Shown here: piece by piece, positions 34,419 to 42,408 of the stretch | Position numbering within the stretch: the first letter of the stretch is position 1 | Layout of the letters: the number at the start of each line of letters is the position of its first letter | Source of the DNA: Candidatus Altimarinota bacterium | Lineage (GTDB): Bacteria; Patescibacteriota; Gracilibacteria; BD1-5; UBA2023 | Direction: 5' to 3' | DNA length: 42,408 nucleotides | Assembly: GCA_024709505.1 (NCBI GenBank) | Contig: JANJWP010000019.1 | Span: 1-42,408 of the forward strand | Position numbers and translations under genes: made by a program | Notes under the pieces: model-generated | Told to the model about the DNA's origin: nothing | Seen by the model: the letters and a program-made list of their open reading frames with translations, nothing else | The model's database searches: none

Positions 34419-35477
34419 TTATTTTCCCATGAGTCCCACTACGAGTCCTACGGCCGAGAGGACCATGCCGATGAGCCAAAACCTCATGACGACCGTTTCT
34501 TCGCTCCATCCGAGCGCTTCGAGATGGTGGTGGAAGGGCGCGATTCGAAATACCTTCTTGCCGTTCCGAAGCTTTTTGGAAGTGATTTGAATGACGACCG
34601 AGAGAATCTCAAGCACGTAGATTCCCGAGACGATGAGCAGTACGAGAAGCGTGTCGGTCATGAGCGCCATAATGGCAAGATTAGCTCAAAGCGCGAGCGA
34701 TCACACGTCGCCCATGTAGAATTTGGCGGGCTTGATGTTGAACCACAGGAACGCGATGAGTCCTCCGACGACGAGCAAACAGAGTGCCGAAAGGATGAAC
34801 AGCCCCCGGTCGTAACAAATGAGCGCGTAAACGGCGTAATTCATGAGGAGAATCCCTCCGGCCAATCCGTCGAGACCGTCGGTAATGTTTACGGCGTTCG
34901 CCATCGCCACCAGTACGAAAACGAAAAACGGGAGATAGAGGTATCCAATGGAAACCGTTCCGAAAAACGGAATGTCGAGTCCGGTGCGTCCGAGCTTGAA
35001 GTGGAACCAGTATGCCCCAATGGCTCAAAAAATGAGAAGAAGCACCATTTTCACCCTTCCCGAGAGTCCCTTGGTCCGTCCGATTCCCCGCACGTTCAGG
35101 TAGTCGTCCACCAATCCGATTGCCCCTACCGAAGCCAAAGTGAAGAGCGCGAGGTAGGTTTCGTTTCGGTTCCAGAGCGAAAACCGGAGATTGACGCCGA
35201 AAAACTCCTTGATTTCGGGGGCGAAATACACCGCGATGACCGATCCGACGACGAGCAATCCGATGGAAAGAAGGATTACGCCGCCACCCATGGTAGGCGT
35301 GCCCGCCTTGTTTTTGTGAAGTTTGGCGAACTCGGTGGCCTTTCCTACGAACGCTTCCTCGCGGATGGATTTTCAGAGCTTGTATTTCCAGAGAAGCCGC
35401 AAATACGGAGGGATGAGCGCAAACGTCAGGAGGAACGCGACGACCAAATAGGAAAGCAGCGGGGCAAGATGGTTCAT
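34419..35477 (-). CDS. mraY: Phospho-MurNAc-pentapeptide transferase MraY
   Basis: Integral membrane enzyme making lipid I from UDP-MurNAc-pentapeptide and undecaprenyl phosphate. The 352-residue protein has about ten hydrophobic segments and the family motifs AGTPTMGG, GLVDDYLNVR (catalytic Asp pair), NITDGLDGLAGG, KFYMGDVGSLALGA and PFHHHLEALGW. Four in-frame TGAs (35373-35375, 35025-35027, 34701-34703, 34686-34688) are Gly; the last two are both glycines of MGDxGSLALG, nearly invariant across MraY. It complements MurE and UppS in this window. Its promoter has TATACT with an upstream TTGCAA-like box and a leader of about 30 nt. Confidence 0.95.
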
Positions 35478-35513
35478 GTTTTGTGTTTCGGACCAAGGAT
35501 TCTTTTCGGTCCA

Positions 35514-35541
35514 AGTATATCTCCCCATGGCGTATTGCAAG
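35514..35541 (-). promoter_or_regulatory. Promoter for mraY
   Basis: Minus strand CTTGCA (35541-35536; TTGCAA at 15-nt spacing), 16 nt, TATACT (35519-35514). A weak GGACC/GGTCC hairpin lies in the leader (35490-35512). Confidence 0.45.
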
Positions 35542-35581
35542 GATAAAACCGGGATTCCATAACCTCCCCGGCGTTTTTGGA

Positions 35582-35610
35582 TTTGCGCTCAAAGTTTCCT
35601 TGGGTATACT
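35582..35610 (+). promoter_or_regulatory. Promoter for the envelope operon
   Basis: TTTGCG (35582-35587), 17-nt spacer, TATACT (35605-35610), 29 nt before the AbrB-like start. Likely drives the five genes to the right edge. Confidence 0.5.
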
Positions 35611-35639
35611 TTTCATACTTTTATCCATTTTGGCGAACC

Positions 35640-35885
35640 ATGTCAGAAACGATTCCGCAATGCAGCTTCAAGATGTACGGAAGCGTCGTAGTCGGATCGA
35701 AAGGCCAAGTGGTCATTCCGAAAGACGCCCGCGCCGAACTTTCGATTTCTCCCGGCGATTCCCTCATCGTCATTACGAAATTCGGGAAAGCCATCGGCAT
35801 GATCAAATCCGACGATTTGAACGAATTCATGGAGTACATGAAGCGCGAAATGGAAGCCGCTAAAACCGCTTCGAACGCCCATTAA
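35640..35885 (+). CDS. AbrB/SpoVT-type DNA-binding regulator
   Basis: An 81-residue protein whose residues 12-55 form the swapped-hairpin AbrB fold: MYGSVVVGSKGQVVIPKDAR, then ELSISPGDSLIVI. This matches the family pattern V..KGQ(V/I)TIPK.vRe.LgI..GD.l. These dimers bind promoter DNA or act as antitoxins. The C-terminal part is a short helix (FMEYMKREMEAAK). No toxin gene is adjacent; the RND adaptor follows by 9 nt, so autoregulation of the export operon is the simplest idea. The frame is open upstream, but the ATG at 35640 lies just behind the promoter. No TGA is used. Confidence 0.88.
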   Translation: MSETIPQCSFKMYGSVVVGSKGQVVIPKDARAELSISPGDSLIVITKFGKAIGMIKSDDLNEFMEYMKREMEAAKTASNAH

Positions 35886-35894
35886 CCTTTCGAT

Positions 35895-37763
35895 ATGAAC
35901 GCCCAAAGAATCCTTGCCGCCGGACTTTCCGCAATCCTGCTCCTTTCTTCTTGCGGAAAGGCGCCCGCCGACTCTCCATCCTCCGCCGAAAAAACGGAGT
36001 TCCTCTTTGAAACCCGGAAATTTTCCGAATTTCCCCGGGTTGCCACCGTCGAGAAAATCGGTCGGATCGTCGGTTCTTCGTCGGTATCCGTTGCTTCCCA
36101 GGGGATTGGACGAATCGAATCGGTTCTCGTGAAGGAAGGCGATTTCGTTCGAAAGGGGCAACCGATCGCCCGTCTTTCAGACACCGTCGCGAACTATTCC
36201 ATCCGCTATGAGCAGTCGGCGAACGGCCTCGAATCCGTCGATGCCAATTACGAATCGACGAAAATATCGCTTGACAAGGCCGTTTCCGATTCGGAAATCG
36301 CCCTCGAAAGAGCGCGAATAGACTATGGCCGAACGGTTTCCGACGCGGAGAAGCAGTTGGAAAAAGCCCGACGCGACGCCGAAAAATCTTCGGTGTCTTC
36401 GAGCGGCTCCGACGCGCAGACCACCCTTGCGAAGGCGGAACTCGACTATTCGAATCTCGTCCTCTCGAACGCGAAGACGATCGAAAATTTCGCGGCGACT
36501 TTCCGCGTGACCGTTTCCGATTTGAAAAAACTCGTTTCCACGGTGCTTTTCGATTCTGACAAGCTCATCGGATTTTCCGACCAAAACCGCGACTATAACA
36601 ACGCGTTCGAGGCGTACCTTGGCGTCCGGGATTCCTCGATCATGCCCGAAGCCCAGCTCGCCCATGGGAAAACGGTCCGAGTTTCCCGTTTTCTCGACGA
36701 GAAATCCCAAATCGAGGTCGGCGCTGAAACCATCGTTTTGGAACTTTCTTCTTTGGACGGGCAATACGCGATCGTTCGGGAACTTCTCGATTGGAACATC
36801 CGCCTCTTGGAAAACTCCCTTGCGGCAACGACGTTCCCGCAATCGACCATCGACGCCCATATCGCCACCTACAACGGCTACAAATCCAACCTTTCCGTCC
36901 TCGAAAATTCTTTCGTGGCCTTTAAAAATTCTTCGACCGCCTTCATTGCCAATTATAAGAACAACGAAGCCTCCGCCCTTGCTGGAATCGAACTTCAGCG
37001 CCGCAATCTCGTTTCCGGCGAGTTTGACGCGAAAGTCGGTTTCGACCGTGCGAAAATCAGCATAGAAGCGGGAATTCGAACCGCCGAACTGGCCGTAAAG
37101 ACCGCCGAACTTAACTTGGACAATGCGGTAAAAAATCGCGAATCGACGCTAAAAAAGTTAGCCGTGAACCGAACGGATGCCGAACTCCAACTCAAGCAGG
37201 CCGGAGTCGAACTTTCCAAGCTTCAGATCGTATCTCCGATTGACGCGACCATCGTCAAGGTCATCGCACAAGTCGGACAAGAGGTTTCGGCCGGAACTTC
37301 CATCGCCGAAATTTCGAGCCGAACTCCGGAGGTGCTCATCGACGTGGATGCGGCCACGGCGACCATTTTGAAGTCCGGCGATTCGGTCGAAGTTTCCGCC
37401 GCTGGAAAATCGTTTTCCGGAACCGTCGTCGGAGTTTCGAGCGTCGCGAATTCTTCCCTTTTGCACTCGGTGCGAATCGCGCTTTCGGATTCTCCGGACA
37501 CTCTCGGATCCGCCGCTACCGTAAGGATTTCGCTCCCCAATCCCTACCCGGTGGTTCCTGTTTCGGCGGTAAAGATTCTCTCCGAACAATCCGGCGAAAT
37601 GACCGCCTTTTCCGGAGGGGCGTTCGTTCCCGTCGCCGTAAAAATCGGAAAATTGTCGGGTGGAACGGCGGAAATCCTTTCCGGACCGAATCCCGAAGAT
37701 GAAATCGTATTGACCGACGTTTCGAATTTCGACGCGAAGACCGCCGAACCCAAGAAGAAATAG
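35895..37763 (+). CDS. RND/MacA-type periplasmic adaptor lipoprotein
   Basis: Membrane-fusion-protein family subunit linking an inner-membrane pump to its exit route. The 622-residue protein has a lipobox (signal ILAAGLSAILLLSSC, Cys about 19), the first half of a biotinyl-lipoyl-like barrel-sandwich (ASQGIGRIESVLVKEGDFVRKGQPIARL in two parts), very long alpha-helical coiled coils (about 100-430), the second half (LQIVSPIDATIVKVIAQVGQ, then AGTSIAEI), and a beta-barrel/membrane-proximal end (VSAAGKSFSGTVVGVSS). The coiled region is much longer than in AcrA-type adaptors. It is followed after 54 nt by the RND permease. No TGA occurs in 622 codons, in contrast to its partner. Confidence 0.9.
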   Translation: MNAQRILAAGLSAILLLSSCGKAPADSPSSAEKTEFLFETRKFSEFPRVATVEKIGRIVGSSSVSVASQGIGRIESVLVKEGDFVRKGQPIARLSDTVANYSIRYEQSANGLESVDANYESTKISLDKAVSDSEIALERARIDYGRTVSDAEKQLEKARRDAEKSSVSSSGSDAQTTLAKAELDYSNLVLSNAKTIENFAATFRVTVSDLKKLVSTVLFDSDKLIGFSDQNRDYNNAFEAYLGVRDSSIMPEAQLAHGKTVRVSRFLDEKSQIEVGAETIVLELSSLDGQYAIVRELLDWNIRLLENSLAATTFPQSTIDAHIATYNGYKSNLSVLENSFVAFKNSSTAFIANYKNNEASALAGIELQRRNLVSGEFDAKVGFDRAKISIEAGIRTAELAVKTAELNLDNAVKNRESTLKKLAVNRTDAELQLKQAGVELSKLQIVSPIDATIVKVIAQVGQEVSAGTSIAEISSRTPEVLIDVDAATATILKSGDSVEVSAAGKSFSGTVVGVSSVANSSLLHSVRIALSDSPDTLGSAATVRISLPNPYPVVPVSAVKILSEQSGEMTAFSGGAFVPVAVKIGKLSGGTAEILSGPNPEDEIVLTDVSNFDAKTAEPKKK

Positions 37764-37782
37764 CATGGGGCATTTCCCATGC
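37763..37782 (+). other. Intercistronic hairpin between adaptor and permease
   Basis: GCATGGG, loop GCATTT, CCCATGC, directly after the adaptor stop. Without a T-run it is not a terminator; it may protect or process the mRNA. Confidence 0.5.
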
Positions 37783-37817
37783 GACTTCGAAATCTCTCCG
37801 CCCCTTAGAACCTTCTC

Positions 37818-40800
37818 ATGACGAAAACGCCTGCCATTCCCGAAAACGTCGCCAAAATCCGTAAGGAACTCGAGTCCGGTTTTTTGGGATTTTGGGTCAA
37901 GAAATACCGGATATCCTACATCATCGTCGCGGCCGTCTTTTTTTTGGGGACGGTCTCGCTCCTTTCGATCCCCAAAGAATCGAGCCCTTCCATCGAGTTT
38001 TGAATGGTCTCGATCACGACTTCCTATCCCGGAACAAATCCGGTGGACATGGACTCCCTCGTAACCGACAAGCTGTACAAAGAAATCAAGGACATCGACG
38101 GAATTAAGAAGATCACCTCTTCTTCTTCCCTCGGAATTTCTTCCATCGTCATCGAACTCGAACCGGGAGCGGAAACCCCCGACGTCATGGCCGAAGTCCG
38201 GAACAATATCGGTCGGGCCGCGCTCCCCGCCGATGCCAAAAACCCAACCGTTACCGAAATCAAAACCGACACGAACCGGATGTTCACCGTTACGCTTTAC
38301 AGCGAGGACGAGGACAAAGTCGGTACTGACAAGCTTCGAAAACTCGCCAAAGAACTCGAAGAAAAGATCGAAAAGGTTTCCGGAATCGAGAGCGTCGATT
38401 TTGAAGGAACCAGCGCGTACGAGCTTCGGATCGTCGTCTCCGAAGAAACCCTCCGTTCGCTCGCTTTGACTGCCGACGACGTCGCGAGCGCCATCCGAAG
38501 CGTCCATCGCGACGCTCCAATAGGAAATTTCGAAGTCGGAAATAAGAACTACGACTTCCGCATCGAAGGAAAATATTCCCAAGGATGGGAATTTCTCGAC
38601 ACCCCCATTCCCCTCGCTTCGGGGAAATACGTCCGTCTTGCCGACATTGCGAAGCTCGAGCGTTCTTACAAGGACGAATCCGTGAAGGAGATCGGGTTTT
38701 TTTCCGATCCGGGCCCCCATGCGTCCGTGGAGCTCAACGTCAATAAAAACGACGGGACGAGCATTTTCGCCGTTTCCAGGTCAGCAAAATCGGCCATTGC
38801 GGAAATCTTGGAAAATCCCGAATACGCGGGCGTTTTCTATCGGTTTTCGAGCGATCTCGCCGATAACATCATCGACGATTATCGGGAACTCCTCCGCGAG
38901 GCGGCCATCACGATAACCCTCGTGTTCGTCATCATGTACCTTTTCGTCGGGTTTAAGGATTCGCTTTTCGCGACGCTGACGCTACCGCTCGCTTTCCTTT
39001 CGACTTTCACGCTCCTCCATTTCTTTGGGTACACCCTCAATTTTCTCACGAATTTTTCGTTCATCCTTTCGTTCGGCATCGCGGTTGACACCATCATCGT
39101 CATCGTTCAGGCGGCCAGCATGAAGCAGCGTGTCGGATACGATCCGAAAACCGCCATTCTCCTCGCGCTCAAAGAATACGCCGTTCCGATTACCGCGGGA
39201 GTCATGACGACCATCGTGGCATTCATTCCGATGATGACGCTCCCGGGAATCATGGGAAAATTCCTCGCGTTCATTCCGGTGACGATTTTCGGGGTCCTCG
39301 CGACCGGACTCATCTTGGCCCTTACCGTTAACAGCGCCCTATACCTCGCTTTCGTGGGGCGCAAAACCGCCTTCGTCAAAGACTCGCACGCCCTCGAATA
39401 CGCGAGCGACGAAGAGCGCGAACTTCTCGAATTCGAACGTCGGGGGAAAACCGAAATTGCCGAGTGAGCCGCCCCGTTACGCCTCCGCATCATCCACTCC
39501 GTGACTTCGTGGTATAAAAAAACGCTCCTGTGGTTTTTGGAAAATGCCAAAGTCCGAAGGATTTCGATTTTGCTCCCGATCCTCTTTTTCGTTTTCTGAT
39601 CGGTTTTCCTCGCGCCGAAAGTCGGATTCGACCTTTTTCCGGCCTCTGACAATTCGCTCATCACCTACAGCGTCGAAGGCGCGATTGGCGAAACGACGGC
39701 CTCGTTCCATGCCCGTCTCGAACCCGCATACGACCTCCTTTCGAAGTACGAGGAAATCAAGTTTTTCAGTATCTCGACGAAGGACAATTCCGCCACCATA
39801 ACGGTTCAATTGCAGAAACTGCACGAACGGAAATCCGCCGGACTCCGATCGGTTTTTGAAGTGGAAGAGGATTTGACCCGGTCGCTCGAACCCCTCCGTC
39901 GCCTCTGACTCCAAGTGGAATCAAAGGTTCTCGAATGAGGTCCTCCAGGTGGAAAAGCCGTAGGATTGAAGCTGAACGCCGATTCTTCGGACGGACTCGA
40001 ATCGCTCGTCGCGGTTTCCGAAGATTTTGAAAAATTCCTTCGGTCCCTCGACGGAACGAAAAACGTTTCGACGACTTCCGGAGAAACGCCCGGACAATTC
40101 GTTTTCGTCTTGAAGAAAGACGTTCTCGCAGAATTCGGCATTCCGGCATCGAGGATCTATTCCGAAATTCTTTCGACCGTAAACGGAGCCAACGTCGGTT
40201 CGATCGAAGATGGCGGCGAGGATGTTGACGTAGTCGTGAAAATCGCCGAATTTTCCGATTCGCTCGATCCCCAATCCGTTCTCGCCCGCAGCTTCGCGCA
40301 TGCCGGAAAAACCTATCGGATCGGTGATTTCGCGGTTTCCACCGTCAAAAACGCCGTGGCTTCCGTCAAGCGCGAAGAAGGGAAAATTACCATTACCGTA
40401 GAAGGCGACGTCGAAAAAGACGTTTTGCCGGCAACCGTGCAATCAAAGTACGAAGCCTTTGCCAAAACCTACCCGTTCCCGTCCGGAATATCCTTTTCGA
40501 AGGGGGGAGAAAACGAAGAAAACAAAGAGCTCATCGTCGCGATCCTCGTATCGTTCGTCGTCGCGCTTGTATGTATTTTTGGAATTCTCGTTCTCCAGTT
40601 CAACAGTTACGGACAGCCGTTCATCATCATCTTTTCGGTCGTCATGGCGTTGCCGTTCATCATGATCGGACTCCTTTTGACCGACAATCCTTTTTCGATG
40701 CCGTTCGGAATCGGATTCATTTCGTTTACGGGCATTGCCGTCAATCACGGAATCATCCTCATCGACGCCATCAACCAGAACCTCAAAAAGGGCATGAAGG

Positions 40801-41135
40801 ATTTTACGGCGCTGGTCGAAGCGGGATCGAGCCGTCTCGAACCCATGATGCTCACCACCTTTACGACCGCGTTCGGAATCCTTCCCATCGCGCTTCGCGA
40901 CCGTTTTTGGTCGGGACTGGGATTCACCATCATTTTCGGCCTCATCGCGGCGTCGGTGCTGACGCTCTTCGTCGTAAAGGGCATTTATTACGAGGTCTTC
41001 ATGGCCGATCACCCGTGGTTGCGGAAACTCACCCGTGCTTTGGCTTTTCCGTTCCGTTTGCCCGGATGGCTTTTCCGTTCCGTCGTTTCGTCGGCAACCT
41101 CGGCTTTGCGCGGAAAACGCCGGTCGATCCGATAG
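37818..41135 (+). CDS. RND-family efflux permease
   Basis: Proton-driven inner-membrane transporter, partner of the adaptor upstream. The 1105-residue reading contains two RND repeats: an N-terminal helix (YRISYIIVAAVFFLGTVSLL), a large porter domain, a six-helix bundle (ITLVFVIMYLFVGFKDSLFA; NFSFILSFGIAVDTIIVIVQ), then a second helix (ISILLPILFFVF), porter domain and bundle ending FTIIFGLIAASVLTLFVVKG. Five in-frame TGAs (38001-38003, 39465-39467, 39597-39599, 39906-39908, 39936-39938) are Gly; the last gives EGGPPGG, a conserved RND turn. Only one Asp remains where many RND pumps have a pair in the fourth helix (AVDT), so coupling may differ. The substrate is unknown. Confidence 0.92.
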
Positions 41136-41160
41136 CTTTTGGCATTTTCCCTTCGATTCC

Positions 41161-41820
41161 ATGCGTCCGTTCCCGATCGTCGTCTTCTCCGCATTCGCCT
41201 TCTCCGCATGTTTTGGTTCTGGCGACGAACTTTCGCGTCCACCATCCGAATCCGGAATGCCTCCGGCAACCATTCTTGTCATGGGCGATTCGCTCACGGC
41301 GGGCTACCAATTGCCGCCCGAATCCTCGTATCCATCCCGGCTCGAAGCCCTGCTTCGCGAAAAGGGATACGCGTATGCCGTGTCGAACGCGGGGGTTTCG
41401 GGCGATACTTCGGCGGGATTCCTTTCGAGAACCGACTGGCTTTTGGAGGAGCCCCTTCCGACCCTCGCGCTCGTATGCATCGGCGCGAACGATGGACTCC
41501 AAGGGCTTCCGGTTTCGCAAATGGAGGCAAACCTCCGTTCCATTCTGGCGAAACTCCGCGATAAAAAAATTCCGGTCGCGCTCATTGGAATGGCGCTGCC
41601 GAGAAATCTCGGTCCGGATTACGTTTCGGAATTCGAGGCGGTCTATCCTCGGCTTGCCCGGGAGTTCGACGTTCCGTTCTTGCCGTTTTTGCTTGAATGA
41701 GTCGCGAAAAACCCTACACTCAACCTTTCCGACGGCATTCATCCAAATGCCGAAGGATACGTCATCGTCGCGGAGAACGTCTTTGAATTTCTTCAAGACG
41801 AAGGACTTCTCGCGAAATAA
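41161..41820 (+). CDS. TesA-like GDSL esterase/lysophospholipase lipoprotein
   Basis: SGNH-fold hydrolase, like E. coli TesA (thioesterase I/lysophospholipase L1). The 219-residue protein has a lipobox-like signal (VVFSAFAFSAC), block I VMGDSLTAGY (Ser44), block II NAGVSGDTSAG, block III GANDGLQG, and block V SDGIHPNAEGY (Asp191, His194), so the catalytic set is complete. Its TGA (41698-41700) yields FLLEGVAKNPTLN, where TesA proteins have LLEGVA. It lies 25 nt after the permease and 10 nt before an ABC ATPase. In E. coli tesA is next to ybbA, an ABC ATPase, so the pairing is conserved. Activity outside the membrane is expected. Confidence 0.92.
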
Positions 41821-41830
41821 TTTTTCGAGC

Positions 41831-42408
41831 ATGATCCGCATCCAATCGGTTTCCAAAGCATTTTTCTCCGGGGACGAGACGGTGGAGGTGTTGTCGGGCG
41901 CTTCGCTCACGCTTCCGAACGGCGCGTTCTATGCCGTCGTCTGACCTTCGGGCTCCGGAAAATCCACGCTTCTGAACCTGGCTTCCGGCCTGATCCTTCC
42001 GGATTCGGGAAGCGTGTTTTTCGACGATACCGACATCGCGCTTTTGGATGAGGATGCCCGGACCCGTTTCCGCGGAAAGAACGTCGCCTTCGTGTTTCAG
42101 CAGTTCCATCTCGTGCCGAATCTGACCGTCGAAGAAAACGTCGAACTCACGCTCGAATTGAACGGACTCAAACGGCGCTTTGACACCGAAGTCATTTTAG
42201 AACGGGTCGGACTTTTAGGAAAGGAACATCGCTATCCGTTCGAGCTTTCGGGCGGCGAACAGCAAAGGGTTGCCATTGCCCGGGCGTTTGTGGGAGAGGT
42301 TCCCTACCTGTTCATGGACGAACCGACCGGAAACCTCGACAAGAAAAACGCCGACCGGGTCATGGACCTGATCGGCGAATTGCGCCGCGAGACCGAAATC
42401 TCCATTCT
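41831..42408 (+). CDS. LolD/YbbA-type ABC transporter ATPase, partial
   Basis: The first 192 codons of an ABC ATPase cut by the window edge. The Walker A motif is GPSGSGKST (38-46), and its first Gly is a TGA (41942-41944). The Q-loop (FVFQQFHLVPNLTVEENV), signature LSGGEQQRVAIARA and Walker B YLFMDEPTGNLD follow in order. PNLTVEENV and EPTGNLD point to the MacB/LolD/YbbA group, whose permeases move lipoproteins, lipids or drugs. The ten-nt gap to the tesA-like gene supports one operon; the permease is expected just beyond the window. Confidence 0.93.

Noticed and set aside
134-41820. Many apparent frameshifted or truncated pseudogenes (split pmm, rnr, ligA, mraY, RND and others)
   Set aside because: All fragments of each gene lie in one frame separated only by TGA, and domain order and length are normal once TGA is read as Gly.
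1-42408. tRNA, rRNA or CRISPR array
   Set aside because: I found no cloverleaf with a GTTCRANNC-type T-loop, no rRNA-like stretch and no regularly spaced direct repeats; a covariance scan would be needed to exclude a missed tRNA.
1-42408. Insertion sequence or transposase gene
   Set aside because: No transposase-like protein or target-site duplications are visible; the palindromes are the only repeat-like elements.

Overview
The window comes from a bacterium that reads UGA as glycine (genetic code 25), the code of the candidate phyla Gracilibacteria (BD1-5/GN02) and Absconditabacteria (SR1). I place 38 in-frame TGA codons in 16 genes. Many fall on glycines that are nearly invariant: the first Gly of a Walker A motif (GPSGSGKST), ARGDLG in pyruvate kinase, RGTSxYL and GHFGLA in RNase R, NPRNAASG in LigA, and MGDVGSLALG in MraY. 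All complete genes end in TAA or TAG. Read with the standard code the window looks like dozens of broken genes; read with code 25 it is intact and tightly packed. Base composition is near balanced by eye, which seems high for the AT-rich genomes usually reported with this code. Shine-Dalgarno sequences are nearly absent, while sigma70-like promoters (TTGNNN, 15-18 nt, TANNNT) are easy to see.

Layout. 1-2172 (-): a partial coiled-coil gene, phosphomannomutase/phosphoglucomutase and peptide deformylase, with a nested palindrome between the last two. 2252-3571 (+): a MurE-type ligase. 3605-3865 (-): a small exported protein. 4025-6228 (+): a TPR membrane protein and DnaB. 6273-12114 (-): a ClpC-type AAA+ protein translationally coupled to two uncharacterised secreted proteins, then a small basic protein. 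12322-13947 (+): a ribbon-helix-helix/protein-kinase fusion. 13960-20165 (-): a seven-gene housekeeping run nusA, rplI, ruvX, uppS, smpB, an RsmB/F methyltransferase and pyk. 20408-21568 (+): a 3D-domain/peptidoglycan-binding protein. 21582-25088 (-): a large degenerate-GGDEF/EAL protein. 25157-25328 (+): a possible small RNA unit. 25298-27232 (-): RNase R. 27533-28249 (+): RsmE behind a long palindromic leader. 28235-29644 (-): a secreted C39-like protein. 29848-32103 (+): LigA. 32100-35477 (-): two peptidoglycan-binding/LysM proteins and MraY. 35640-42408 (+): an AbrB-like regulator, a lipoprotein RND adaptor, an RND permease, a TesA-like GDSL lipoprotein and a LolD/YbbA-like ABC ATPase that runs off the window.

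The genes cover replication and repair (DnaB, LigA, RuvX), transcription and translation (NusA, L9, SmpB, Def, RsmE, RsmB/F, RNase R), and cell-wall synthesis and remodelling (MurE, UppS, MraY, 3D, LysM). One probable envelope export operon closes the window. The most unusual feature is a family of nested palindromes with a shared core (GCGACTTTAACTTC-like, then TTAGGA or similar). Two copies are intergenic (1506-1670, 18987-19094), one lies inside the methyltransferase reading frame (15512-15584), and a more distant one is in the rsmE leader (27332-27509). Stems differ while the core is kept, much like Rickettsia palindromic elements.
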